Below are positions 42,661-51,497 of a stretch of DNA of 64,000 nt, piece by piece (position 1 is the first letter of the stretch; every line of letters begins with the position of its first letter). Origin of the DNA: Caballeronia calidae (GTDB taxonomy: Bacteria; Pseudomonadota; Gammaproteobacteria; Burkholderiales; Burkholderiaceae); contig NZ_FCOX02000002.1 in the NCBI RefSeq assembly GCF_900044055.2, forward strand, positions 1-64,000. The letters run 5' to 3'. The notes beneath the pieces were generated by a model. That model had not been told where the DNA came from. It worked only from the letters and a program-made list of their open reading frames with translations, and ran no database searches. Made by a program: the position numbers and the translations under genes.

Positions 42661-44394
42661 TCAGTGCGAATGTCTCGGCACCGCTGCGCCGCGCTTGCCG
42701 ACGAGAAAGTCCAGATCGCAACCTTCATCGGCCTGCAATACGTGATCGACATAGAGCCGCTGATAACCGCCTTCGCCATGCTTGCGCGGCGGCTCGCGAT
42801 CGCTCATGCGGCGCGTGAGTTCCTCTTCGCTGATGTCGAGATGCAAGGTGCCCGCGTCGCAATCGAGCTCGATCCAGTCGCCGTCGCGCACAGCGGCAAG
42901 CGGCCCGCCCGCCGCCGCTTCCGGCGCGACGTGCAGCACCACCGTGCCGTATGCGGTGCCGCTCATGCGCGCGTCCGAGATGCGCACCATGTCCTTCACG
43001 CCCTGACGCAGCAGCTTCGGCGGCAAGCCCATATTGCCGACTTCGGCCATGCCCGGATAACCTTTCGGGCCGCAGTTCTTCAGCACGAGCACGGAGTTCT
43101 TGTCGACATCGAGCGATTCATCGACGATGCGCTCCTTGTAATGCTCGAGGTTCTCGAACACGACCGCGCGGCCGCGATGCTTCAGCAGCTCGGGACTCGC
43201 CGCCGATGGCTTGAGCACCGCGCCGCGCGGCGCGAGATTGCCGCGCAGGATGCGAATGCCGCCATCGTCGATGAGCGGATTGCTTAGCTTGCGAATGACT
43301 TCGTCGTCGGTGATGGGCGCGTTCTTCACGTTCTCCCACAGCGACTTGCCGTTCACCGTCAGTGCATCGGGATGCGGAATCAGATTCGCCTCGCCAAGAC
43401 GCCGCAGCACGGCAGGCAGGCCGCCCGCGTAATAGAACTCTTCCATCAGGAAGCGGCCCGAGGGCATCAGATCGACGATGGTCGGCGTATCGCGGCCGAT
43501 GCGCGTCCAGTCTTCCAGTTCCAGCGGCACGCCGATGCGCCCCGCAATCGCTTTCAGATGGATGACCGCGTTGGTCGATCCGCCGATCGCGGCATTCGCG
43601 CGGATCGCGTTCTCGAACGCCTCGCGCGTGAGAATCTTCGAGAGCGTCAGACCTTCGAGCGCCATCTCCACGATGCGAATGCCCGACATATGCGCGAGCA
43701 CGTAGCGGCGAGAATCGACGGCGGGAATCGCGGCGTTATGCGGCAACGACGTGCCGAGCGCTTCGGCCATGCAGGCCATGGTCGACGCCGTGCCCATCGT
43801 GTTGCATGTGCCCGCCGAGCGCGACATCCCCGCTTCGGCAGAGAGAAACTGATGCAGATCGATCTCGCCGGCCTTGAGCGATTCGTGCAGTTGCCACACC
43901 GCCGTGCCCGAGCCGATGTTCTTGCCGTCGAGCTTGCCGTTCAGCATCGGGCCGCCCGTGACGACGATCGCGGGCACGTCGCAACTCGCCGCGCCCATCA
44001 GGAGCGCGGGCGTGGTCTTGTCGCATCCGGTGAGCAGCACGACCGCATCGATGGGATTGCCGCGTATCGCCTCTTCGACATCCATCGCCGCGAGATTGCG
44101 CGTGAGCATCGCGGTCGGCCGAAGGTTCGATTCGCCATTCGAGAACACCGGAAACTCGACGGGAAAGCCGCCCGCCTCATACACGCCGCGCTTCACGTGC
44201 TCCGCGATCTTGCGAAAGTGCGCGTTGCAGGGCGTCAGTTCCGACCATGTATTGCAGATGCCGATGATCGGCCTGCCGTCGAACTCGTGGTCCGGAATGC
44301 CTTGATTCTTCATCCAGCTTCGATACATGAAGCCGTTCTTGTCGTTGGTGCCGAACCACTGAGCAGAGCGCAGCCTGGGCTTCGATGCGGACAT
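42661..44394 (-). CDS. L-arabinonate dehydratase (IlvD/Edd family)
   Basis: This 577-residue [Fe-S] dehydratase has cluster cysteines in IGICNTWSELTPCNAHF, LTGCDKTTPALLMG and SAGTCNTMGTASTM, plus the C-terminal ISDARMSGTAYGTVVLHV. The N-terminal KPRLRSAQWFGTNDKNGFMYRSWMKNQGIPDHEFDGRP is characteristic of L-arabinonate/D-fuconate dehydratases. It forms L-2-keto-3-deoxyarabonate for the next enzyme. ATG 44394 is used because the sequence upstream in the frame is not protein-like. It is the first gene of the cluster and is divergent from the LysR gene. It differs from the paralogue at 7658-9415 in lacking that protein's insertion. Confidence 0.9.
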   Translation of the reverse strand: MSASKPRLRSAQWFGTNDKNGFMYRSWMKNQGIPDHEFDGRPIIGICNTWSELTPCNAHFRKIAEHVKRGVYEAGGFPVEFPVFSNGESNLRPTAMLTRNLAAMDVEEAIRGNPIDAVVLLTGCDKTTPALLMGAASCDVPAIVVTGGPMLNGKLDGKNIGSGTAVWQLHESLKAGEIDLHQFLSAEAGMSRSAGTCNTMGTASTMACMAEALGTSLPHNAAIPAVDSRRYVLAHMSGIRIVEMALEGLTLSKILTREAFENAIRANAAIGGSTNAVIHLKAIAGRIGVPLELEDWTRIGRDTPTIVDLMPSGRFLMEEFYYAGGLPAVLRRLGEANLIPHPDALTVNGKSLWENVKNAPITDDEVIRKLSNPLIDDGGIRILRGNLAPRGAVLKPSAASPELLKHRGRAVVFENLEHYKERIVDESLDVDKNSVLVLKNCGPKGYPGMAEVGNMGLPPKLLRQGVKDMVRISDARMSGTAYGTVVLHVAPEAAAGGPLAAVRDGDWIELDCDAGTLHLDISEEELTRRMSDREPPRKHGEGGYQRLYVDHVLQADEGCDLDFLVGKRGAAVPRHSH

Positions 44395-44464
44395 CGTTCT
44401 TATCCCCGTCAAATTCGATTTGGCGAAGTCTAAAAGCCCGCGCGATAATCGACCAATGAAAAGT

Positions 44465-44485
44465 TGGACGTTATCGATATCCAAA
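44465..44485. promoter_or_regulatory. LysR-type operator between araC-type dehydratase and LysR genes
   Basis: TTGGA (44465-44469) and TCCAA (44481-44485) are an inverted repeat separated by 11 bp, located in the 114-bp divergent promoter region and 24 bp before the LysR start. It fits a LysR box for autoregulation and control of the arabinose genes. Confidence 0.55.
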
Positions 44486-44508
44486 CCAGCATTCGTATAA
44501 ACCCTTAA

Positions 44509-45486
44509 ATGCTGAATCCAAGCCCCTGGTATGTGCGCAATCGACTCAAGACGCGACAGCTTCTGCTCGTCGTGGCGCTTGCGGAAGAAGGCAATGTTCA
44601 TCGCGCGGCGGCGGTGCTGAACATGACGCAGCCCGCCGCTTCGAAGCTCCTGCGCGAACTCGAAGAGACGCTCGGAGTCACGCTGTTCGAGCGCGAGCCG
44701 CGCGGCGTGAGGCCCACGTTGTATGGCGACGCGATCATCCGTCATGCGCGCGCCGTGCTCGGCAGTCTCGATCAGGCGCAGGAAGAGCTCATCGCGCTCG
44801 CGTCCGGGCGGCTCGGGCATGTGGCGATCGGCGCGATCACATCGCCGGGTGTGCGGCTATTGCCTGCTGCGGTCGCGGCGGTGAAGCGCGTGCATGCGGA
44901 TATCCGCATTTCCGTCGAGATCGATACGAGCAACGTGCTGCTCGAAAAGCTCGCGCAAGAGAAGCTCGATATCGTGATCGGCCGTCTTTCAGCCGAGCAC
45001 GACAAGGTGCGGTTGCGTTACGAGCAGCTTGCGGGCGAGCCGGTGCGCGCGGTCGTGCGCGCGGGGCATCCGTTGCTGAAGGAGAAAGCGCTCACGTTGA
45101 GCGATATGCGCGATGCCGCATGGCTCGTGCCGCCGGCGGGCAGCGTGCTGCGGCATCGCTTCGAACTGATGTTCCAGCGTGCGAGCCTCGCGCCGCCGTC
45201 CAATGTCGTGGAGACGGCGGCGATTCTCTTCGTCACGCAATTGCTGGAACAGAGCGACATGATCGCCGTGGTCGCGGAAGATGTCGCGCTGTATTACGCG
45301 CGGCACGGCATCGTTGCGATGCTGCCGTTGCCGATGGATTGCCAGATGGACGACTTCGGCATCGTCACGCGGGCGGACCGGCTCTTCACGCCCGCGACCG
45401 AAGTCATGGTCGATGCGTTGCGCGCCGCCGCCCGCGATGTGTACGGCGCTCAGGCCGTCGCCGCCACTTCCACCGGCGCGCGATAA
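44509..45486 (+). CDS. LysR family regulator of the arabinose cluster
   Basis: This 325-residue LysR protein has its HTH at about residues 14-72 (KTRQLLLVVALAEEGNVHRAAAVLNMTQPAASKLLRELEETLGVTLFEREPRG) and an effector domain from about residue 100 (VAIGAITSPGVRLLPAAVAAV). It belongs to the GbpR-like group that senses sugars or sugar acids (galactose-binding-protein regulator of Agrobacterium/Azospirillum). Divergent placement next to the arabinonate dehydratase suggests control of arabinose uptake and oxidation. It converges with the indolepyruvate oxidoreductase gene, and the 3' ends overlap by 37 bp. Confidence 0.9.
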   Translation: MLNPSPWYVRNRLKTRQLLLVVALAEEGNVHRAAAVLNMTQPAASKLLRELEETLGVTLFEREPRGVRPTLYGDAIIRHARAVLGSLDQAQEELIALASGRLGHVAIGAITSPGVRLLPAAVAAVKRVHADIRISVEIDTSNVLLEKLAQEKLDIVIGRLSAEHDKVRLRYEQLAGEPVRAVVRAGHPLLKEKALTLSDMRDAAWLVPPAGSVLRHRFELMFQRASLAPPSNVVETAAILFVTQLLEQSDMIAVVAEDVALYYARHGIVAMLPLPMDCQMDDFGIVTRADRLFTPATEVMVDALRAAARDVYGAQAVAATSTGAR

Positions 45487-48400
45487 CGCTCGATCAGACG
45501 CTCGCGCTTCTTCGCCGCCGCCGCCATGTTGCGCTCCTTCACATGGCCGAAGCCGCGAATTTCGTCGGGCAGCTTCGCGAGTTGCAACGCGGTGTCGAGA
45601 CGGTCCGCGTCGAGCGTCGCGCAGAATTCATCGACGAGCGCGCGGTAATCCGCGATCATCTGGCGTTCCGTGCGGCGCTCTTCCGTCTTGCCGAACACAT
45701 CGAGCGATGTGCCGCGCAAGCCCTTCATCTTCGCGAGCATGCGGAATGCGGGCAGCATCCATGCGCCGAAGCGCTGCTTCACGAGATGACCGTGCTCGTC
45801 GCGCTTGGCGAAGAGCGGCGGCGCGAGATGGAACATCAGCTTGTAATCGCGGCCCGGCTCGCCTTCGAATTGCTCGCGCAGCTTGTCGAGATACGCGGGA
45901 TCGGCATAAAGGCGCGCGACTTCGTACTCGTCCTTATAAGCCATCAGTTTCGCCAGATTCACGGCGACCGCGCGCGTCAGCGGCAGCTTCGCATTCAACG
46001 GCTTTTCCTTTTCGCGCACGCGCTCGATCACGCTGCGATACGAACGCGCATACGCTTCGCTTTGATATGCGGTCAACAGCGCTTCGCGCGTTGCGATCAC
46101 GTTTTCCAGCGACTCGGGCATCTTCATCACGATTGCATGCTGCGTGGCCTTGAGCATGTCGCCCACGCCGTGCTGCGCAACGTATCGTCCCCAGTCGAAC
46201 GCGAGCAGGTTCTTCTCCACTGCCACGCCGTTCAGTTCGATCGCGCGCTTCAGGCTCGCCAGTTCGAGCGGCAACCAGCCCTTCTGCCACGCGAAGCCGA
46301 GCAGGAGCGGATTCGAATAGATCGTGTCGCCGAGCAGCTTCAAGGCGAGCGCATTCGCGTCGATGAATGCGCAGCCCGCGCCGATGCTATCCGTCAACGC
46401 CTGCTCCGTCTGCTTCGCGGGGAAGGTCCATTGCGCATTGGTGACGAACTCGGCGGTCGGCGTCGCGCCGCTATTGATCGCGGCCTGCGTGATGCCGTTG
46501 CGCGTGCGAGACAGCACATCGTTCGATGCCGACACGATCGCATCGCAGCCGATCACGAGCCGTGCTTCGCCCGTTGCGATGCGCGTCGCATGCAAGGCTT
46601 GCGGCTCGGGTGCGATCTGCACGTGGCTCAACACCGCGCCGCCCTTTTGCGCGAGACCGGCCATGTCGAGCACGGTCACGCCTTTGCGTTCGATATGCGC
46701 GGCCATGCCGATCAAGCCGCCGATCGTCACGACGCCCGTGCCGCCGACACCCGTGACCAGAATGCCGTAAGGCTTCGAAAGCGCGGGCAAAGAAGGCAAA
46801 GGCAGTTTATCGAAATCGGGCTTCGCGCCGCCGGCCGCTTTCGGCTTGCGAACCTGCGCGCCTTCGGCTGTGACGAAGCTCGGGCAAAAGCCCTTCACGC
46901 ACGAGAAGTCCTTGTTGCACGACGACTGATTGATCTTGCGCTTCGTGCCGAGCGGCGTGTCCATCGGCTCGACGGACAAGCAATTCGATTGCACCGAGCA
47001 ATCGCCGCAGCCTTCGCACACGGCATCGTTGATGAACGCGCGGCGCGCCGGATCGGGATACGTGCCGCGCTTGCGGCGGCGGCGCTTTTCGGTCGCGCAG
47101 GTCTGATCGTAGATGAGGATGGTCGTGCCTTGCGTGTCGCGCAGCTCGCGTTGAATGCGGTCGAGCTCATCGCGATGATGCACGTTCACGCCCTGCGGCA
47201 ATACGACATTCGCATCGTATTTTTGCGGCTCGTCGGTCACGATGACGATGCGCTTCGCCCCTTCCGCATAGACCTGATGCGCGATCTGCGGCACCGTCAG
47301 CACGCCGTCGACGGGCTGGCCGCCGGTCATCGCGACCGCATCGTTATAAAGAATCTTGTACGTGATGTTCGCGTTCGCCGCGATTGCCGCGCGCACCGCG
47401 AGCAGGCCCGAATGGAAGTACGTGCCGTCGCCGAGATTGACGAACATGTGCTTGTCGCCGGAGAAATGCATCTGGCCGATCCACGCGACGCCTTCGCCGC
47501 CCATCTGGCTGAAGGTCTCCGTCTTGCGATCCATCCACATCGACATGTAATGGCAGCCGATGCCCGCGAGCGCGCGCGATCCTTCCGGCACGCGCGTCGA
47601 CGTGTTGTGCGGACAACCGGAGCAGAACCACGGCTTGCGTTCCACATCGACACGCGGCTTCGCGGCCTCGCGCTCCTTCGCTTCGATCGTTTCGACGCGC
47701 GCAAGCATGCGAGCGCGAACGTCCTCAGGAAGATCCGCACGCGCGAGACGCCGCGCGATCGCCTTCGCGATCAACGCGGGCGATAGCTCGTAATGCGCGG
47801 GCAAGAGCCAGTTTCCGCGCGGCACGGACCATTCGCCGCCCTCGTTGTCGCGTTCGTCGAACTTGCCGTAGATGCGTGGGCGCACGTCCTCGCGCCAGTT
47901 GTACAGCTCTTCCTTCAGCGCATATTCGAGAATCTGCCGCTTCTCTTCGACGACGAGAATCTCTTCGAGACCCGTCGCGAAGGCGCGGGCGTCTTGCGCA
48001 TCGAGCGGCCACACGCAGCCCACTTTCAGCACGCGCAGGCCGATCTGCGCGCAGGTTTCATCGTCGAGACCGAGATCGACCAAAGCCTGACGCACGTCGA
48101 GATACGCCTTGCCCGCCGTGATGATGCCGAAGCGCGGCTTGTCCGAATCGATCACCACACGGTTCAGCTTGTTCGCGCGCACGTAGGCCAATGCGGCGTA
48201 CCACTTCTCGTCGAGCAGACGCGCTTCCTGCGCGAGCGGCGAATCCGGCCAGCGGATATTCAGGCCGCTTTCCGGCATCGCGTAATCGGTGGGCGTGACG
48301 ATCTCCACGCGGTCCGGATCGAGATCGATCGACGCAGTGGATTCGACCACGTCGGTCACGCATTTCATCGCGACCCACAAGCCGGAATAGCGGCTCATTG

Positions 48401-48986
48401 CCCAGCCATGCAGTCCGTAGTCGAGATATTCCTGCACGTTCGACGGATACAGCACCGGAATACCGGCCGCGATGAACGCATGATCCGACTGATGCGCAAC
48501 CGACGACGATTTCGCCGCGTGATCGTCGCCCGCGAGCACGAGCACGCCGCCGTGCTTGTCGGTGCCCGCGGAGTTCGCGTGCTTGAAGACATCGCCGGTG
48601 CGGTCCACGCCCGGCCCCTTGCCGTACCACATGCCGAACACGCCATCGCGCGTCGCGCCCGGCCATAGATTCACTTGCTGCGTGCCCCAGATCGACGTCG
48701 CCGCGAGATCCTCGTTCACGCCCGGCTGAAACACGATGTCGTTATCCTTCAGATGCTTCTTCGCCTTCCACAGCGACTGATCGAGCGCGCCGAGCGGCGA
48801 GCCGCGATAGCCCGAAATGAAACCCGCCGTGTTCAGCCCGGCCTTACGGTCGCGTGCCTTTTGCAGCATCGGCAGGCGCACGAGCGCCTGCGTGCCGCTG
48901 ATATAGACGCGGCCTTTCTCCAGCGTGTACTTGTCGTCGAGCGAAACGTCTGCGGCGGATAGCGCGGCGCGATCGGGTGCATTCAT
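45450..48986 (-). CDS. Indolepyruvate ferredoxin oxidoreductase, fused subunits
   Basis: This 1178-residue cytoplasmic enzyme oxidatively decarboxylates aryl-pyruvates to aryl-acetyl-CoA. Domains in order: the pyruvate oxidoreductase domain (residues about 30-350, SGYRGSPLGALDQSLW, WYGKGPGVDRTGDVFKHANSAG); a TPP-binding domain (about 480-640, FCSGCPHNTSTRVPEGSRALAGIGCHYM, GGEGVAWIGQMHF); an iron-sulfur segment near 650 (CEGCGDCSVQSNC); and the gamma domain from about 740 (GVGGTGVVTIGGLIGMAAHIERKGVTVLDMAGLAQKGG). It is the single-chain form common in Burkholderiales. ATG 48986 or 48995 are both possible. It is divergent from a LysR gene. Confidence 0.9.
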   Translation of the reverse strand: MNAPDRAALSAADVSLDDKYTLEKGRVYISGTQALVRLPMLQKARDRKAGLNTAGFISGYRGSPLGALDQSLWKAKKHLKDNDIVFQPGVNEDLAATSIWGTQQVNLWPGATRDGVFGMWYGKGPGVDRTGDVFKHANSAGTDKHGGVLVLAGDDHAAKSSSVAHQSDHAFIAAGIPVLYPSNVQEYLDYGLHGWAMSRYSGLWVAMKCVTDVVESTASIDLDPDRVEIVTPTDYAMPESGLNIRWPDSPLAQEARLLDEKWYAALAYVRANKLNRVVIDSDKPRFGIITAGKAYLDVRQALVDLGLDDETCAQIGLRVLKVGCVWPLDAQDARAFATGLEEILVVEEKRQILEYALKEELYNWREDVRPRIYGKFDERDNEGGEWSVPRGNWLLPAHYELSPALIAKAIARRLARADLPEDVRARMLARVETIEAKEREAAKPRVDVERKPWFCSGCPHNTSTRVPEGSRALAGIGCHYMSMWMDRKTETFSQMGGEGVAWIGQMHFSGDKHMFVNLGDGTYFHSGLLAVRAAIAANANITYKILYNDAVAMTGGQPVDGVLTVPQIAHQVYAEGAKRIVIVTDEPQKYDANVVLPQGVNVHHRDELDRIQRELRDTQGTTILIYDQTCATEKRRRRKRGTYPDPARRAFINDAVCEGCGDCSVQSNCLSVEPMDTPLGTKRKINQSSCNKDFSCVKGFCPSFVTAEGAQVRKPKAAGGAKPDFDKLPLPSLPALSKPYGILVTGVGGTGVVTIGGLIGMAAHIERKGVTVLDMAGLAQKGGAVLSHVQIAPEPQALHATRIATGEARLVIGCDAIVSASNDVLSRTRNGITQAAINSGATPTAEFVTNAQWTFPAKQTEQALTDSIGAGCAFIDANALALKLLGDTIYSNPLLLGFAWQKGWLPLELASLKRAIELNGVAVEKNLLAFDWGRYVAQHGVGDMLKATQHAIVMKMPESLENVIATREALLTAYQSEAYARSYRSVIERVREKEKPLNAKLPLTRAVAVNLAKLMAYKDEYEVARLYADPAYLDKLREQFEGEPGRDYKLMFHLAPPLFAKRDEHGHLVKQRFGAWMLPAFRMLAKMKGLRGTSLDVFGKTEERRTERQMIADYRALVDEFCATLDADRLDTALQLAKLPDEIRGFGHVKERNMAAAAKKRERLIERYRAPVEVAATA

Positions 48987-49060
48987 GAGGGGCATGTCTC
49001 CAGGATTCGGAAATTGTTTTTTGCCGAGTATAGGAAGCCGATTTGCCATCGTAAAATCAT

Positions 49061-49081
49061 GAATAAACAACTCTGGTATTC
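49061..49081. promoter_or_regulatory. LysR-type operator in the indolepyruvate oxidoreductase/LysR intergenic region
   Basis: GAATA (49061-49065) and TATTC (49077-49081) form a perfect inverted repeat with an 11-bp spacer, 10 bp before the LysR start. Form and location match LysR autoregulatory boxes. Confidence 0.5.
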
Positions 49082-49090
49082 GAAAATCAG

Positions 49091-49996
49091 ATGGCCTTCG
49101 ATCTCACGCTCAGGCAATTGCGCTATTTCGTGGCCGCCGCGCAAACCGGCCAGTTCTCCATGGCGGCGGCGAACGAGCACGTATCGCAATCCGCGATCAC
49201 GAATGCAGTTCAGGCACTCGAAAGCGCGCTCGGCACGAAGTTGTTCGAGCGCATGCCGCAAGGCGTCGCGCTCACGCCCGATGGCCAGGATTTTCATAAC
49301 CACGCGCGCCGCGTGCTCGACGCCGCCCGCGACGCGATGCACATGCCGCCGTTTCGCGCACACGATATGCGCGGCGTCGCGCGCATCGCGGCGTCCTATA
49401 CGGTGCTCGGGTATTTTTTGCCGGAACTGCTCGCGCGCTTTCGTGCGACGTATCCGTTCATCGATTTCGATCTGCGCGATATGGAACGGCCGCAGATCGA
49501 GGAAGCGGTCGCGAATGGGGATGTCGATATCGGCGTCGTGCTGCTATCGAACCTGCAGCGTCCGCAGCGTTTCGACAGTCAGGTGTTGATGCGATCGCGG
49601 CGGCAATTGTGGGTCGCGCCTTCGCATCCGCTCGCACAGCAGCATGCGGTGTCGCTGAAGGACATCGCCGCCCATCCGTACATTCTGATTACGGTCGACG
49701 AAGGCGAGCAATCGACGATGCGCTATTGGCACAAGAAGCGCCTCGAACCGAACATCGCGTTTCGCACGAGTTCGATGGAGGCGCTGCGTGGACTGGTGGC
49801 GCACGGCTTCGGCGTCACCGTGCTATCGGATATGGTGTTTCGGCCGTGGTCGCTCGAAGGCAAGCGCATCGAGGCGCGGCCCGTCAACGATGCGATTCCT
49901 CATATGGAAGCGGGCATGATCTGGCGCAAGGGCGCCGTGCTGGACGCCCCTGCGACCGCCGTGCAGCAATTCCTGATTCACGCGTGCGGCGCTTAG
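49091..49996 (+). CDS. LysR family regulator, divergent from indolepyruvate oxidoreductase
   Basis: This 301-residue protein has its HTH at about residues 5-64 (LTLRQLRYFVAAAQTGQFSMAAANEHVSQSAITNAVQALESALGTKLFERMPQG) and an effector-binding region (VARIAASYTVLGYFLPELLARF, GLVAHGFGVTVLSDMVFRPW). The short distance and shared palindrome suggest it controls the oxidoreductase. Aromatic keto acids are plausible effectors (inferred). Its stop lies 7 bp from the convergent MFS stop. Confidence 0.9.
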   Translation: MAFDLTLRQLRYFVAAAQTGQFSMAAANEHVSQSAITNAVQALESALGTKLFERMPQGVALTPDGQDFHNHARRVLDAARDAMHMPPFRAHDMRGVARIAASYTVLGYFLPELLARFRATYPFIDFDLRDMERPQIEEAVANGDVDIGVVLLSNLQRPQRFDSQVLMRSRRQLWVAPSHPLAQQHAVSLKDIAAHPYILITVDEGEQSTMRYWHKKRLEPNIAFRTSSMEALRGLVAHGFGVTVLSDMVFRPWSLEGKRIEARPVNDAIPHMEAGMIWRKGAVLDAPATAVQQFLIHACGA

Positions 49997-50002
49997 ATTC
50001 GA

Positions 50003-51445
50003 TCAATGAGAAATGCTTTCGAGCGATCGGCCGAGCGTGCGCGGTCCCATCAAACCGATGGAAAGCATCACGAGCAGCATCGCGCCGGCGATGAAGCCGA
50101 ACACGCCGGTCACGCCCGCCTCCTTCAGCACGAACGCGATCACGAACGAACTGAACACCGCCGACAAGCGGCTCCATGAATAGACGAAGCCCACTGCGCG
50201 CGCGCGTATGGACGTCGGATAAAGCTCCTGCTGATACGTGTGATACGTGAACGAGATGATGTTGCCCGCGAGCGTGAGCGTGATGCCGAGCACGACGATC
50301 ATCGCGGCCGCCGACGTCTGACTGAACAGCAAGCCCGCGACGATATTCACGCCCGCCATGAACACGATCACATGCTTGCGCTCGAAACGATCGGCGATCC
50401 AGTAGCCGAGCAATGGTCCGATGGGCGCGGCCAGCCCGATCACGGTCGTATAGAGCAGGCTCGACGTCACCGTCACGCCCTGCTTGACGAGCAAGGTCGG
50501 CACCCAGTTCGCGAAGCCGTAGAAGCCCACCGTCTGAAAGATATGGAAGATGATCAGCATCACCGTGCGCTTGCGATACGGCGGCTTCCACATATCGGCA
50601 AAACCAGCTTTCCTCGCGATGGGATCGGACGGCCCCGGCGCGGGCAGCGGCTTGCCGTATTGAAGTGCAACCTTGTCTTCGAGCTTGCGCAGGACCGCAT
50701 CGGCCTCATCGACGCGGCCCTTGCTCGCGAGCCAGCGCGGGCTCTCCGGCAGATTGCGGCGGAAATACCAGACGAAAAGCGCGCTCACGCCGCCCGCCAG
50801 CGCGACCCAGCGCCAGCCGTCGAAACCGAACGGCGCACGCGGCACGAGCAGATACGAAAGGAACGCGACCACGGGCACGGCGGAGAAGCCGATCGCCTGA
50901 CATACCGCGAACGCCCTGCCGCGCAGATGCTTCGGCGCGAGTTCCGACATGTACGTGCCGATGGTCACGAGCTCCACGCCAATGCCGAGCCCCGAGACGA
51001 AGCGCCAGAAGTTGAGCCAGTGCGCCGTGTCCTGAAACGCCATCACCGTATTCGCGGCGACATACCAGAGCAGCGAATACGTGAAGATCGCGCGGCGTCC
51101 ATAGCGGTCCGCGAGAAAGCCGCACGCGATCGTGCCGATGAACAGCCCGCAGAACAACGCGGCGATGAAGCTGGCAACGCCCGTCGTGCCGAACAGGCCC
51201 GCGGTCGTCGCGGTGAGAATGCCGCTCTTCACGAGCCCCGGCGCGATATAGCCGGTGAAGAGCAGATCGTAGAGCTCGAAGAAGAAGCCGAGGCTCAAGA
51301 GAAAGACGAGCTTCCACACCGCGCGCGTCGCGGGAAGCCGGTCGAGTCGTGCCGAGATTCCTGCCGTATCCGCGACGGCGGGCGCGTCCGTTAGCGCGAC
51401 GCCTGCGGCGTCGTGCAGATGCGAGGTGCCCTGCATGATGGCCAT
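50003..51445 (-). CDS. MFS transporter (metabolite:H+ symporter/sugar-porter-like)
   Basis: This 480-residue inner-membrane protein has 12 helices. Family marks are GFFFELYDLLFTGYIAPGL in helix 1, the inter-helix motif GFLADRYGRRAIFTYSL, RFVSGLGIGVELVTIGTYMSELAPKHLRGRAFAV, and in the second half YQQELYPTSIRARAVGFVYSWSRL. It resembles the carboxylate/sugar MFS branch (MHS or NiaP-like). AGGAGA precedes ATG 51445. It follows the aconitase-family gene by 52 bp on the same strand, so it may import the acid that enzyme uses. Confidence 0.85.
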   Translation of the reverse strand: MAIMQGTSHLHDAAGVALTDAPAVADTAGISARLDRLPATRAVWKLVFLLSLGFFFELYDLLFTGYIAPGLVKSGILTATTAGLFGTTGVASFIAALFCGLFIGTIACGFLADRYGRRAIFTYSLLWYVAANTVMAFQDTAHWLNFWRFVSGLGIGVELVTIGTYMSELAPKHLRGRAFAVCQAIGFSAVPVVAFLSYLLVPRAPFGFDGWRWVALAGGVSALFVWYFRRNLPESPRWLASKGRVDEADAVLRKLEDKVALQYGKPLPAPGPSDPIARKAGFADMWKPPYRKRTVMLIIFHIFQTVGFYGFANWVPTLLVKQGVTVTSSLLYTTVIGLAAPIGPLLGYWIADRFERKHVIVFMAGVNIVAGLLFSQTSAAAMIVVLGITLTLAGNIISFTYHTYQQELYPTSIRARAVGFVYSWSRLSAVFSSFVIAFVLKEAGVTGVFGFIAGAMLLVMLSIGLMGPRTLGRSLESISH

Positions 51446-51497
51446 TGCTGTCTCCTGTATGTATTTTGATGCCGCATCGATGGCGGCTCGATCCTGC

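Noticed and set aside
45120-47786. 888-residue plus-strand frame
   Set aside because: It is Arg/His/Asp-rich shadow coding antisense to the indolepyruvate oxidoreductase, with no start signal or motif.
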